A DNA stretch of 64,000 bases, taken from the NCBI GenBank assembly GCA_049889775.1, contig JBMHCT010000032.1, forward strand, positions 1 to 64,000, in the 5' to 3' direction. Shown here piece by piece: positions 17,091 to 24,256 of this stretch (within the stretch, counting starts at the first letter, position 1; each line of letters opens with the position of its first letter). A model generated the notes under the pieces. It ran no database searches. It was not told where the DNA came from and saw nothing but the letters and a program-made list of their open reading frames with translations. The translations under genes and the position numbers were made by a program. The stretch comes from Jejuia sp049889775. Its GTDB lineage: Bacteria; Bacteroidota; Bacteroidia; Flavobacteriales; Flavobacteriaceae.

Positions 17091-18632
17091 TTATTTTAAA
17101 ACCTTCGTTAGAATACCAAAAACACTGCGGATAAAAGTAGCACTTGTTAATACTTTAACCACAGGATTCATTCTAGTACTTTGACGACGACGTGTTGTTG
17201 AAGTTTTTCTTTTAGATTCAGCTTTTTTAAGGGCTTCTCTTTCTTGTCTAGCCTTTTCTTTGGCTTCTTCGGCTTCTGCCTTTGCAATTTTTTCGTTTAG
17301 AAGTTCATAAGCACTTTCCCTATCTACCGTTTCGTTATATTTCTTTGCTAGTTTTGATTGAGAAAGTAATGTAGCTAATTCAGTTTCAGTAAGCACATCC
17401 ATACGGCTCATTGGTGCGCGCATCATAGTTGCTGCAAGTGGTGTTGGGCGCCCTTTTTCATCCAAAGCGGATACCAAGGCTTCTCCAATTCCTAACGACG
17501 TTAAAACTTCGGTAGTATCATAATACTCTGAATCTGGATAGTTTTGAGCCGTCAGTTTAATAGCTTTTCTGTCTTTTGCAGTAAAAGCTCTAAGTGCATG
17601 TTGTACTTTTAATCCTAATTGCCCTAAAACCTCTTCAGGTACATCGGTTGGATTCTGAGTTACAAAATATAATCCAACACCTTTACTACGAATCAACTTT
17701 ACAATACTTTCAATTTGATCTAATAACGCATCAGAAGCTTCATTAAAAATTAAATGCGCCTCATCAATAAATAGAATTAGTTCTGGCCTGCCACTATCAC
17801 CTTGTTCAGGAAACGTAGAATAAATTTCAGCTAATAAACTCAACATAAAGGTTGAAAAGAGCTTTGGTCTATCTTGAATATCTGTTAATCTTATGATATT
17901 TATATAGCCTCTTCCTTCATCATCAACACGTAGTAAATCATCCACTTCAAAAGAGGTTTCACCAAAAAATAAATCAGCACCTTGTTGTTCTAGTTCTATT
18001 ATTTTTCTAAGAATAGCCCCTGTGGATGAGGTAGAAATTCTGCCGTAAGCTTCCGTGAATTCTTGTTTGCCTTCTTGAGTGGCATATTGTAACATTTTCT
18101 TGAAATCCTTTAAATCTAGTAGCGGCAGTTTATTATCATCACAATATTTGAAAATTACCGAAATAATACCTGCTTGGGTTTCAGTAACTCCTAAGATTCT
18201 TGAAAGCAATACTGGTCCAAATTCACTAATTGTAGCTCTTAATCTTACACCATCTTGTTCGGATAAGGTCATAACTTCAACAGGAAATGCTTTAGCATCA
18301 AATGGTAAGCCGATTTTTTCATGGCGTTCATCTATTTTTGGATGCCCGGGACTCGGTTGCGCAAGTCCACTAAGGTCACCTTTAATATCCATTAATAATA
18401 CAGGAATACCTTTGTTACTAAGATTTTCAGCCAGTACTTGTAGCGATTTTGTTTTACCAGTACCTGTAGCTCCAGCAATTAACCCATGACGGTTCATGGT
18501 TTTTAATGGAATTTTAACATGAGCACCAGTAATCGTCTCATTATCCAACATCGCAGCTCCAAGTGTTATGGAATCACCTTTAAACGTATTGCTTTCGTTT
18601 ATAATTTTAGAAAAATCTTCGGTTCTACTCAT
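17091..18632 (-). CDS. HerA-like / DUF853 P-loop ATPase
   Basis: 513 residues from the ATG at 18632 (a TTG two codons earlier is less likely). It has Walker A GATGTGKT (about 54-61), DIKGDLSGLAQP, Walker B ILFIDEAHLIF and RSKGVGLYFVTQNPTDVP. A coiled, charged C-terminal region (about 425-480, runs of Glu/Lys/Ala then RRRQSTR) ends in a hydrophobic helix. This is the DUF853 branch of the HerA/FtsK superfamily. The cellular role is unclear; DNA or membrane-related translocation is inferred from the fold only. It is divergent from the RidA-like gene. Confidence 0.88.
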   Translation of the reverse strand: MSRTEDFSKIINESNTFKGDSITLGAAMLDNETITGAHVKIPLKTMNRHGLIAGATGTGKTKSLQVLAENLSNKGIPVLLMDIKGDLSGLAQPSPGHPKIDERHEKIGLPFDAKAFPVEVMTLSEQDGVRLRATISEFGPVLLSRILGVTETQAGIISVIFKYCDDNKLPLLDLKDFKKMLQYATQEGKQEFTEAYGRISTSSTGAILRKIIELEQQGADLFFGETSFEVDDLLRVDDEGRGYINIIRLTDIQDRPKLFSTFMLSLLAEIYSTFPEQGDSGRPELILFIDEAHLIFNEASDALLDQIESIVKLIRSKGVGLYFVTQNPTDVPEEVLGQLGLKVQHALRAFTAKDRKAIKLTAQNYPDSEYYDTTEVLTSLGIGEALVSALDEKGRPTPLAATMMRAPMSRMDVLTETELATLLSQSKLAKKYNETVDRESAYELLNEKIAKAEAEEAKEKARQEREALKKAESKRKTSTTRRRQSTRMNPVVKVLTSATFIRSVFGILTKVLK

Positions 18633-18681
18633 TATCAAAGTTTTGATAAAAATAGTGTAATTTTAGTCAACTTGAAAATTG

Positions 18682-19134
18682 ATGACCATGCAAAAATCGC
18701 TTTTAATTCTGTTACTCGTTACTCCAATTTTACTATTGTCATGTAAGAACGACTCTAATACAATTACCTTTCATAAATCACATGAACCAAAGCGGCAACA
18801 AGTGCCTTTTAGTGATGCTGTAGAAACAAAGGACTTTTTATTTTTAGCGGGGCAAATAGGTAAAAATCATAAAACTGGTAAGCTGGTAGAAGGAGGTATA
18901 AAAGCCGAAACAAAACAAGTTATAGAGAATATTAATGCTGTTTTAGAACATCATAGTTTAACACTGGATAATGTTGTAAAATGCACTGTAATTTTATCAA
19001 ATATTGAAGATTTCAAAGCATTTAACGAAGTATATACCACATATTTTACAAAGAAACCAGCTAGAACTACTTTCGCCGCTGGAGGTTTGGCAGCCAATGC
19101 TACTATTGAAATAGAGGTAATAGCGGCAAAGTAG
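18682..19134 (+). CDS. RidA-family lipoprotein
   Basis: 150 residues from the ATG at 18682 (18688 is also possible). The N-terminus is a lipoprotein signal ending LLLSC (Cys21), followed by a full RidA/YjgF domain with FLAGQIG, DNVVKCTVILSNIEDFKAFNEVY, the conserved Arg of PARTTF and IEIEVIAAK. RidA proteins deaminate reactive 2-aminoacrylate and related enamines in the cytosol. This one should be tethered in the periplasm, which is unusual. It lies 37 bp upstream of queE. Confidence 0.88.
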   Translation: MTMQKSLLILLLVTPILLLSCKNDSNTITFHKSHEPKRQQVPFSDAVETKDFLFLAGQIGKNHKTGKLVEGGIKAETKQVIENINAVLEHHSLTLDNVVKCTVILSNIEDFKAFNEVYTTYFTKKPARTTFAAGGLAANATIEIEVIAAK

Positions 19135-19156
19135 TTATAAATGCTTTTTGAATTCG

Positions 19157-19164
19157 TATCTTTG
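19157..19164 (+). promoter_or_regulatory. -7 promoter box for queE
   Basis: TATCTTTG matches TAnnTTTG and lies only 7 bp before the ATG at 19172, which implies a leaderless or nearly leaderless transcript. No matching -33 element is seen. Confidence 0.4.
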
Positions 19165-19171
19165 CGCGCTC

Positions 19172-19801
19172 ATGATTGCAGAAGTAAAACAATTAGTAGA
19201 TAAAGGATTGATGTTGCCTTTGATGGAGGAGTTTTACACTATCCAAGGAGAGGGCTACCACAAAGGTACTGCAGCTTATTTTATAAGAATAGGTGGTTGC
19301 GATGTAGGTTGCCATTGGTGCGATGTAAAAGAAAGTTGGAATGCGGAGTTACACCCACCAACAGCAACTGAGAAAATTGTGGAGAACGCTAAAAAATACA
19401 GCGATACTATTGTTGTAACAGGTGGCGAACCATTAACTTGGGATATGACAGAGCTTACTTCTCAATTAAAATCTGAAGGCCTACAAACACATATAGAAAC
19501 CTCTGGGGCTTATAAGTTAACAGGCGAATGGGATTGGATTTGTCTGTCTCCCAAGAAAATGAAATTACCAACTCCCGAAGTTTATCAAAAAGCGGATGAA
19601 CTAAAAGTGATTGTATATAATAAAGATGATTTACGGTTTGCAGAAGAACAGGCTGCAAAAGTTAATGATAAGTGTATTTTGTACCTGCAACCAGAATGGA
19701 GTAAGCGAGACAAAGTAATACCGCTTATTGTGGATTACGTGATGGCAAACCCAAAATGGAAAGTCTCCTTACAAACTCATAAATATCTGAATATACCCTA
19801 G
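19172..19801 (+). CDS. queE: 7-carboxy-7-deazaguanine synthase (radical SAM)
   Basis: 209 residues from the ATG at 19172. An upstream TTG at 19148 would place the start inside the promoter box. Motifs: MEEFYTIQGEGYHKGTAAYFIRIGGCDVGCHWCDVKESW (the radical-SAM cysteines have the variant spacing usual for QueE) and VVTGGEPLTWDM. It makes CDG from carboxy-tetrahydropterin in queuosine (preQ0) synthesis. Other queuosine genes are not in the window. Confidence 0.95.
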   Translation: MIAEVKQLVDKGLMLPLMEEFYTIQGEGYHKGTAAYFIRIGGCDVGCHWCDVKESWNAELHPPTATEKIVENAKKYSDTIVVTGGEPLTWDMTELTSQLKSEGLQTHIETSGAYKLTGEWDWICLSPKKMKLPTPEVYQKADELKVIVYNKDDLRFAEEQAAKVNDKCILYLQPEWSKRDKVIPLIVDYVMANPKWKVSLQTHKYLNIP

Positions 19802-19805
19802 TTTT

Positions 19806-19847
19806 ATTAGCTATTAGCCATTTGGTATTGGGTTTTAGGTTTTGGTC
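19806..19847. repeat. Degenerate period-7 micro-array after queE
   Basis: Units ATTAGCT, ATTAGCC, ATTTGGT, ATTGGGT, TTTAGGT, TTTGGTC begin 5 bp after the queE stop codon. Confidence 0.6.
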
Positions 19848-19912
19848 AGTGGTAATTATAGTAAAACAGAAAAGTCCCTAATTTTTATTAAAATCAAGAA
19901 CTTTCTAATTTT

Positions 19913-19933
19913 GTCTACCGTCTACCGTCTATT
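19913..19933. repeat. Period-7 micro-array at the 3' end of the DUF2911 gene
   Basis: GTCTACC, GTCTACC, GTCTATT. The last unit contains the stop codon of the minus-strand DUF2911 gene, so the array begins inside the coding end. Confidence 0.75.
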
Positions 19934-20474
19934 TCGTAAATGGTACGGCAACTCTAGTAGTTCCCCAACCAAGGTGCATATGTACACCATCGTCAGATTT
20001 AGAAAAAGCAATAGAGAAAGCTTCTAAGGATTCGTCTCCACTACTTACAGGAACAGCTAAACGCGCTACATCATTTGCTTCATTGTAAAAGTAAGATCCC
20101 CAAACATTCAAGTCTTTACTAACAATAGCAGTCCACTCTTCATCACCAGGAATTACATAAAATGTGTAACTCCCAGCTTTAATGGTTTTGCCACCCAGTT
20201 TCATGTCTGTATATAAGGTCAATTCTGCAGCTTCGTTAGCGCCAGTTCTCCAAACCTTTCCGTTTGGTGCCAATTTAGATAAGGCTCTACCTTTAAGTTG
20301 AGGTCTGCTATACACAATTTTTATCAGTTTGTCCGATACTTTGTAATCTCTCGGAAATGCTGCTGCATCCATCGGACTTTTATCTAATTTAGAGAATTTT
20401 TGTGCGGAAACATTCGCGCTAAAAAGCATTACCATGGTATAGGTCAATGCTGCTAGAATTTTTGATGTCTTCAT
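19929..20474 (-). CDS. DUF2911 domain exported protein
   Basis: 181 residues with a signal peptide (about 1-24, MVMLFSANVSAQ). The DUF2911 core includes IVYSRPQLKGR, PNGKVWRTGANEAAELTLYTD, AGSYTFYVIPGDEEWTAIVS, WGSYFYNEANDVAR and the C-terminal HLGWGTTRVAVPF. The family is abundant in Bacteroidota, and its function is unknown. It is convergent with queE. Its stop codon lies in a heptamer array. Confidence 0.92.
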   Translation of the reverse strand: MKTSKILAALTYTMVMLFSANVSAQKFSKLDKSPMDAAAFPRDYKVSDKLIKIVYSRPQLKGRALSKLAPNGKVWRTGANEAAELTLYTDMKLGGKTIKAGSYTFYVIPGDEEWTAIVSKDLNVWGSYFYNEANDVARLAVPVSSGDESLEAFSIAFSKSDDGVHMHLGWGTTRVAVPFTK

Positions 20475-20576
20475 CTGTTAATTTTTTTAATTGTTCAAAT
20501 TTAATGGGTATTACCTTAAAAGCTTTGGTAAAAGTCGTTAAGGTTTGTTAAAGTTTACATGTAAATACAATAATTT

Positions 20577-20738
20577 GGGCGTTACCCACAGGGGGTCAGG
20601 CTTTCCGCTATATCTTTTCGCAAAGCGTCCCGAACTCACTTCGGGGTCTCATCCATTTAAGGCAATTTTAGCATCAATGCAATTTTAGTCATTAAAAGCT
20701 CTGCAAAAAGGATGCCGCTGCAATCCCTAACGCGGATC
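20577..20738 (+). repeat. Dispersed intergenic repeat, copy 2
   Basis: It starts GGGCGTTACCCACAGGGGG, has the central TATCTTTTCGCAAAGCGTCC and AAAAAGGATGCCGCTGCAAT, and ends TCCCTAACGCGGATC. The ends are inverted GCGTTA/TAACGC. It lacks the 30-bp insertion of copy 1. It fills much of the ~400-bp divergent gap between DUF2911 and DUF202, where otherwise only AT-rich sequence is seen. Confidence 0.85.
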
Positions 20739-20873
20739 AATCAGCTAACTTAGGTTCTTAGCCCAGGCTTATCTTATATCTGCCATGTCCACTTCAATTT
20801 ATAACATAAAACGAAAGCCAAAACCATATATTTTATAGTACATTTACATATAAACCAAATAAAACCAAAGGTT

Positions 20874-21176
20874 TTGAAGTTTAGCAGAGATTTTAAACCA
20901 GACGAAAAAGTCATCCTAAGAGACTATTTAGCTATCGAGCGCACCCGTTTAGCTAATGAAAGGACCTTGCTATCTTACATTAGGTCTTCATTGTATTTAC
21001 TCATCGGGAGTCTTGCGTTTTTTCAGTTAAAGGAATTCCCGAATTTTAAATACTTAGCGTTGGCGTCTTTAGTATTTAGTGCTTTGTTCTTTATTATCGG
21101 TATTTACAGATTTACAACGTTGAAGCGCAGTTTAAAGCGGTTGTATTATATGTCGGAGGATTTGGAAAGGAAATAG
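20874..21176 (+). CDS. DUF202 small membrane protein
   Basis: 100 residues beginning at TTG (20874). There is no in-frame ATG before the conserved core, so a TTG start is required. The family signature RTRLANERTLLSYIRSSLYLLIGSLAFFQL is followed by a second helix (YLALASLVFSALFFIIGIYRF), giving two transmembrane segments. The function is not known. It is convergent with the next genes, 42 bp away. Confidence 0.85.
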   Translation: MKFSRDFKPDEKVILRDYLAIERTRLANERTLLSYIRSSLYLLIGSLAFFQLKEFPNFKYLALASLVFSALFFIIGIYRFTTLKRSLKRLYYMSEDLERK

Positions 21177-21218
21177 ATCTAAAATCGATTTAACCCGAAG
21201 TTTTCTTAGAAAGAGTAA

Positions 21219-21725
21219 CTAAATTTTTTCGTATTTAATGTTCTCTATTTTTAACAGACTTTCAATTTTGGATACTAAACTGTCTGTGGATAAATGAGAT
21301 ATCAGCTGGATAATATAAAAATAAAATATACCAAACAGAGGAAGTAATATCATATCAATTTTATCCAATCCATTTGCCACAATTTGATATAATGAAATCA
21401 GTAAGCTTATTCCTGTAAAAAGTAATGAAAACCAATATTGCATGTAATAAGTTACTCCATTTATTCGCTTTAATTTCATAATTGAGACGGTCCCTTCAGT
21501 ATTCGAATTAGTACAAATTATATTAAGTTTTATTAATGGTCCTAGACTAGGTTCAAACGTTACAAATGAAAAACTACGATAGATATTGATACCACTATTA
21601 GTTGATGTGTCCCCAGTAAGATTAAATCGCTTTTTGAAAATACTTTTTTTGATTTCCTCTAAAATAAGTTGGTTCACTCTATTTGCTGTTGCACTTACAT
21701 TAAATTCAACTATTTTTTCTTTCAA
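21219..21725 (-). CDS. Hypothetical membrane protein
   Basis: 168 residues, not recognised. The N-terminal ~95 residues are soluble (VEFNVSATANRVNQLILEEIKKSIF). Two transmembrane helices follow (about 99-118 and 125-145), and then a short charged tail. It lies 8 bp downstream of the next minus-strand gene, an apparent operon of small envelope proteins. Confidence 0.65.
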   Translation of the reverse strand: MKEKIVEFNVSATANRVNQLILEEIKKSIFKKRFNLTGDTSTNSGINIYRSFSFVTFEPSLGPLIKLNIICTNSNTEGTVSIMKLKRINGVTYYMQYWFSLLFTGISLLISLYQIVANGLDKIDMILLPLFGIFYFYIIQLISHLSTDSLVSKIESLLKIENIKYEKI

Positions 21726-21733
21726 AGGTTTTC

Positions 21734-22237
21734 TTATTTTGATATTAAAACATTATAAAGAATTGAATTTAGCTCATTCAAAACCTCAGGAATCACCTTT
21801 ACATAAGATTTTGTTTTTTTAATAGGCTTTCCCTTTTTAAAAAACGCTGCTCCATTTTTAAGATCAATCTCATTCCAACCCATATCATATTTGCTGTTGG
21901 CTTTGGTTTTAATGGATAAGGGTTCAAAAGTATATTGATGCTCTTCAAAGGCTATTTTTATAGTGTATTTTATATGGAAGTACTGCTTATCCGCCTGAAT
22001 CGCATTTTCTTTAATACCAGTTAAAAGAATAACCTGATTATTAATTTCTGTCTTAGGATTTTTATAAGTTGTTTTAATCCAGTTTAGGGTTTTGTTATAT
22101 AAATTGGTTGCAGATAAGTTTTCAATAGAAGTAACCGAAGATTCTGGAGTCAAACCATTTTCGGTGAATGTGAATTTAGTTTGGGCCTCTACTCCTAAAG
22201 TCCATAGAATTATTAATGAAAAAATAAAAGTTCTCAC
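21734..22237 (-). CDS. DUF4468-like exported protein
   Basis: 167 residues with a signal peptide ending VEAQ (about residue 19). The pattern TKFTFTENGLTP, LYNKTLNWIKTTYKNP and YHIKYTIKIAFEEHQYTF resembles the DUF4468 (TBP-like fold) family of Bacteroidota. That assignment is from memory of the motif, not a search. The function is unknown. It lies 15 bp downstream of the VOC-like lipoprotein. Confidence 0.6.
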   Translation of the reverse strand: MRTFIFSLIILWTLGVEAQTKFTFTENGLTPESSVTSIENLSATNLYNKTLNWIKTTYKNPKTEINNQVILLTGIKENAIQADKQYFHIKYTIKIAFEEHQYTFEPLSIKTKANSKYDMGWNEIDLKNGAAFFKKGKPIKKTKSYVKVIPEVLNELNSILYNVLISK

Positions 22238-22252
22238 TTTAAGATGATATTG

Positions 22253-22798
22253 CTAATTCATATTAAGTTGCCACGAAACTCCAAATTTATCTTCTAGAAA
22301 CCCGAACTTTTCACTAAAACCATAGTTGGCAAGTGGCATTAAAACTTTACCGCCTTCTGATAATTTTCCGAAAAGACTTTCCATTTCTTTATCTGAGTTA
22401 CAATCTACAAAATTGGATACTCCTGGTGTAAAGTTCCATGCATGTTTTACGTAGCTATCACTACAGGCAAATTTACTCCCGTTCAATTCAAACCGAGCCA
22501 TTAAAATACTGCCTTCAGGAGCAGGTCCTTCAGCTCCAAATCTTCTAACTTCTGTAATTTTTGAGTTTTCGAATATATCAACGTAAAAATTCATGGCTTC
22601 TTCTGCATTACCATCTTGAAAGGTTAAAAATGTAGTGATTTCGCTTTGAGCTTCGAAAGAAGTTTTCGCAAGGGTGTTTTTCAGGCTATCCAATTCGTGC
22701 TCCAGTGCCAATAGTTTTTCTTCTTTTTCACTGTTTTTATCGAAATTGGAGCAACTAGCGAAAAGAACAAAAATTGATAAAGCATAAAGTGTTTTCAT
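22253..22798 (-). CDS. VOC/PhnB-like domain lipoprotein
   Basis: 181 residues. The lipobox is LFASC (Cys16), followed by a short coiled segment (KEEKLLALEHELDSLKNTL) and a PhnB-like VOC domain (ITTFLTFQDGNAEEAMNFYVDIFENSKI, RFELNGSKFACSDS and the C-terminal FGVSWQLN). PhnB-like proteins are usually cytosolic, so membrane anchoring is unusual. No catalytic function can be assigned. Confidence 0.85.
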   Translation of the reverse strand: MKTLYALSIFVLFASCSNFDKNSEKEEKLLALEHELDSLKNTLAKTSFEAQSEITTFLTFQDGNAEEAMNFYVDIFENSKITEVRRFGAEGPAPEGSILMARFELNGSKFACSDSYVKHAWNFTPGVSNFVDCNSDKEMESLFGKLSEGGKVLMPLANYGFSEKFGFLEDKFGVSWQLNMN

Positions 22799-22936
22799 AG
22801 TGATCTGTTATATGTTTTCGTGAAATAAAGTTACAGAATTATTCAATTAGAATCATTCGAATAGAAAATAGTATAAGAAATCGTTCTACTCTTTAGTAGA
22901 TATAACATTCAAGCTTGCTGGCTTTAAAAAACGTAC

Positions 22937-24217
22937 TTATTCTTTTATAAATTGTCTAGAAATACGCCCAAGATTATTATGAATTTCAAGTACATAGGCA
23001 CCATTAGGTAAGTGTTGGATGTCGAACTCATATAACTTGGAAGTGGGTTCATTTATAATATCTCTTTTTAATTGGTGGAGCAACTTACCTTGTATATTGT
23101 AAAGGTTAATCAGTACATTATCACTAGCCAAAAAGTTAATGGATATTTCTAGTTTGTCCTTTGCAGGGTTTTTAATAATATTAATATCTAATGGATTCCC
23201 TTCGTAATCATCCTGAATGCTGATATTGGTATTTAAAACTCCTTCGGTAAATTTATAAATTGTAGTTCCAGAGGCGTAAGCTAAATTTGGATTAATCACG
23301 AAGATTCTATTTAGATTGCTTCCTATATTGGTGTTTGTCCAAGTTTGCCCTCCATCATTAGTTTGGTAAAACCCTGTTGTATGGCCACCCATCCATCCTA
23401 CGTTTTCATTTATAAAACCTACAGCTTGAATTTTACTTTCTGGTGCGTTGTACGCACTCCAATTTTCACCACCATCCGAAGTTTTGATTAGCTTACCAAT
23501 ATTTGGGGAAGATGTGTCGATAGAACCAAAAATGATATCAGTATTACTGTCTAAAATTTGAAGTTTCCAGACATATTGACCAGGAATATTAGAATTATAT
23601 ATTTCCTCCCAGTTTTCACCGCCATCTATCGTTTTCAAAACTACAGCACCAGTATCACTGCGACCACCGACAAAACCAATATTCTCGGTTAGGAATTTGA
23701 TTTCAACCAAAGCATTAGCATATGCAGACATATCTATATACTGCCAGGTATCACCACTGTCTGTGGATTTAATAATATGTGCAGGTTCAAAAAAGGCACC
23801 ACAGCCATAAACTGTTGATGTTCCTACAGCATCCAAACCACAAATGGCATTTGGAGTTGGAGAAATATTATTGACGGTATTCCAAGTATTTCCGCCATCT
23901 ACAGTTTTAAAAAATGCACTACTTAAGGTGCCCACAAAACCAATATTTTCATTAAGAAATTCAATGTTTCTAAAATAATGGTCGCCTGTTAAATCGGCTT
24001 CGTCTAATTGTTTGTTCCACGTTAGGCCCCCATCTGTAGTTTTATAAACCCTTGCATAAAAGCCATTTGCAGCCCAACCTAAGTTTTCATTTAAAAAGTA
24101 AATATCATCAAATCTTTGATTATTGATGTTAGGAGCAATATTTGGAACTGGCTGCCATGTTGCTTGAGAATAAAGCGCACTCAGCCAAAATAGCATAACG
24201 ATTTCAAGACCTCTCAT
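22937..24217 (-). CDS. T9SS cargo with YCF48/BNR-like propeller repeats
   Basis: 426 residues. A signal peptide (about 1-17) is followed by five or more repeats of the type 'VYKTTDGGLTWN', 'FFKTVDGGNTWN', 'IIKSTDSGDTWQ', 'VLKTIDGGENWE', 'LIKTSDGGENWS' with 'ENIGFVG' strands between them, a beta-propeller of the YCF48/BNR kind. A T9SS type A sorting domain follows (NIIKNPAKDKLEISIN ... GAYVLEIHNNLGRISRQFIKE). It is therefore likely secreted and surface-bound. The propeller resembles photosystem II assembly factor repeats but has no link to photosynthesis here. Confidence 0.9.
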   Translation of the reverse strand: MRGLEIVMLFWLSALYSQATWQPVPNIAPNINNQRFDDIYFLNENLGWAANGFYARVYKTTDGGLTWNKQLDEADLTGDHYFRNIEFLNENIGFVGTLSSAFFKTVDGGNTWNTVNNISPTPNAICGLDAVGTSTVYGCGAFFEPAHIIKSTDSGDTWQYIDMSAYANALVEIKFLTENIGFVGGRSDTGAVVLKTIDGGENWEEIYNSNIPGQYVWKLQILDSNTDIIFGSIDTSSPNIGKLIKTSDGGENWSAYNAPESKIQAVGFINENVGWMGGHTTGFYQTNDGGQTWTNTNIGSNLNRIFVINPNLAYASGTTIYKFTEGVLNTNISIQDDYEGNPLDINIIKNPAKDKLEISINFLASDNVLINLYNIQGKLLHQLKRDIINEPTSKLYEFDIQHLPNGAYVLEIHNNLGRISRQFIKE

Positions 24218-24256
24218 CTTTTTTAGATGAAAATAAAGAAATTAATTGAAAAGATC

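Noticed and set aside
21291..21299. DnaA box / origin signal
   Set aside because: A single TGTGGATAA inside a coding region, and one imperfect TTATCAACA near 50770, are not clustered. Presence of gyrB, recF and parAB alone does not show an origin.
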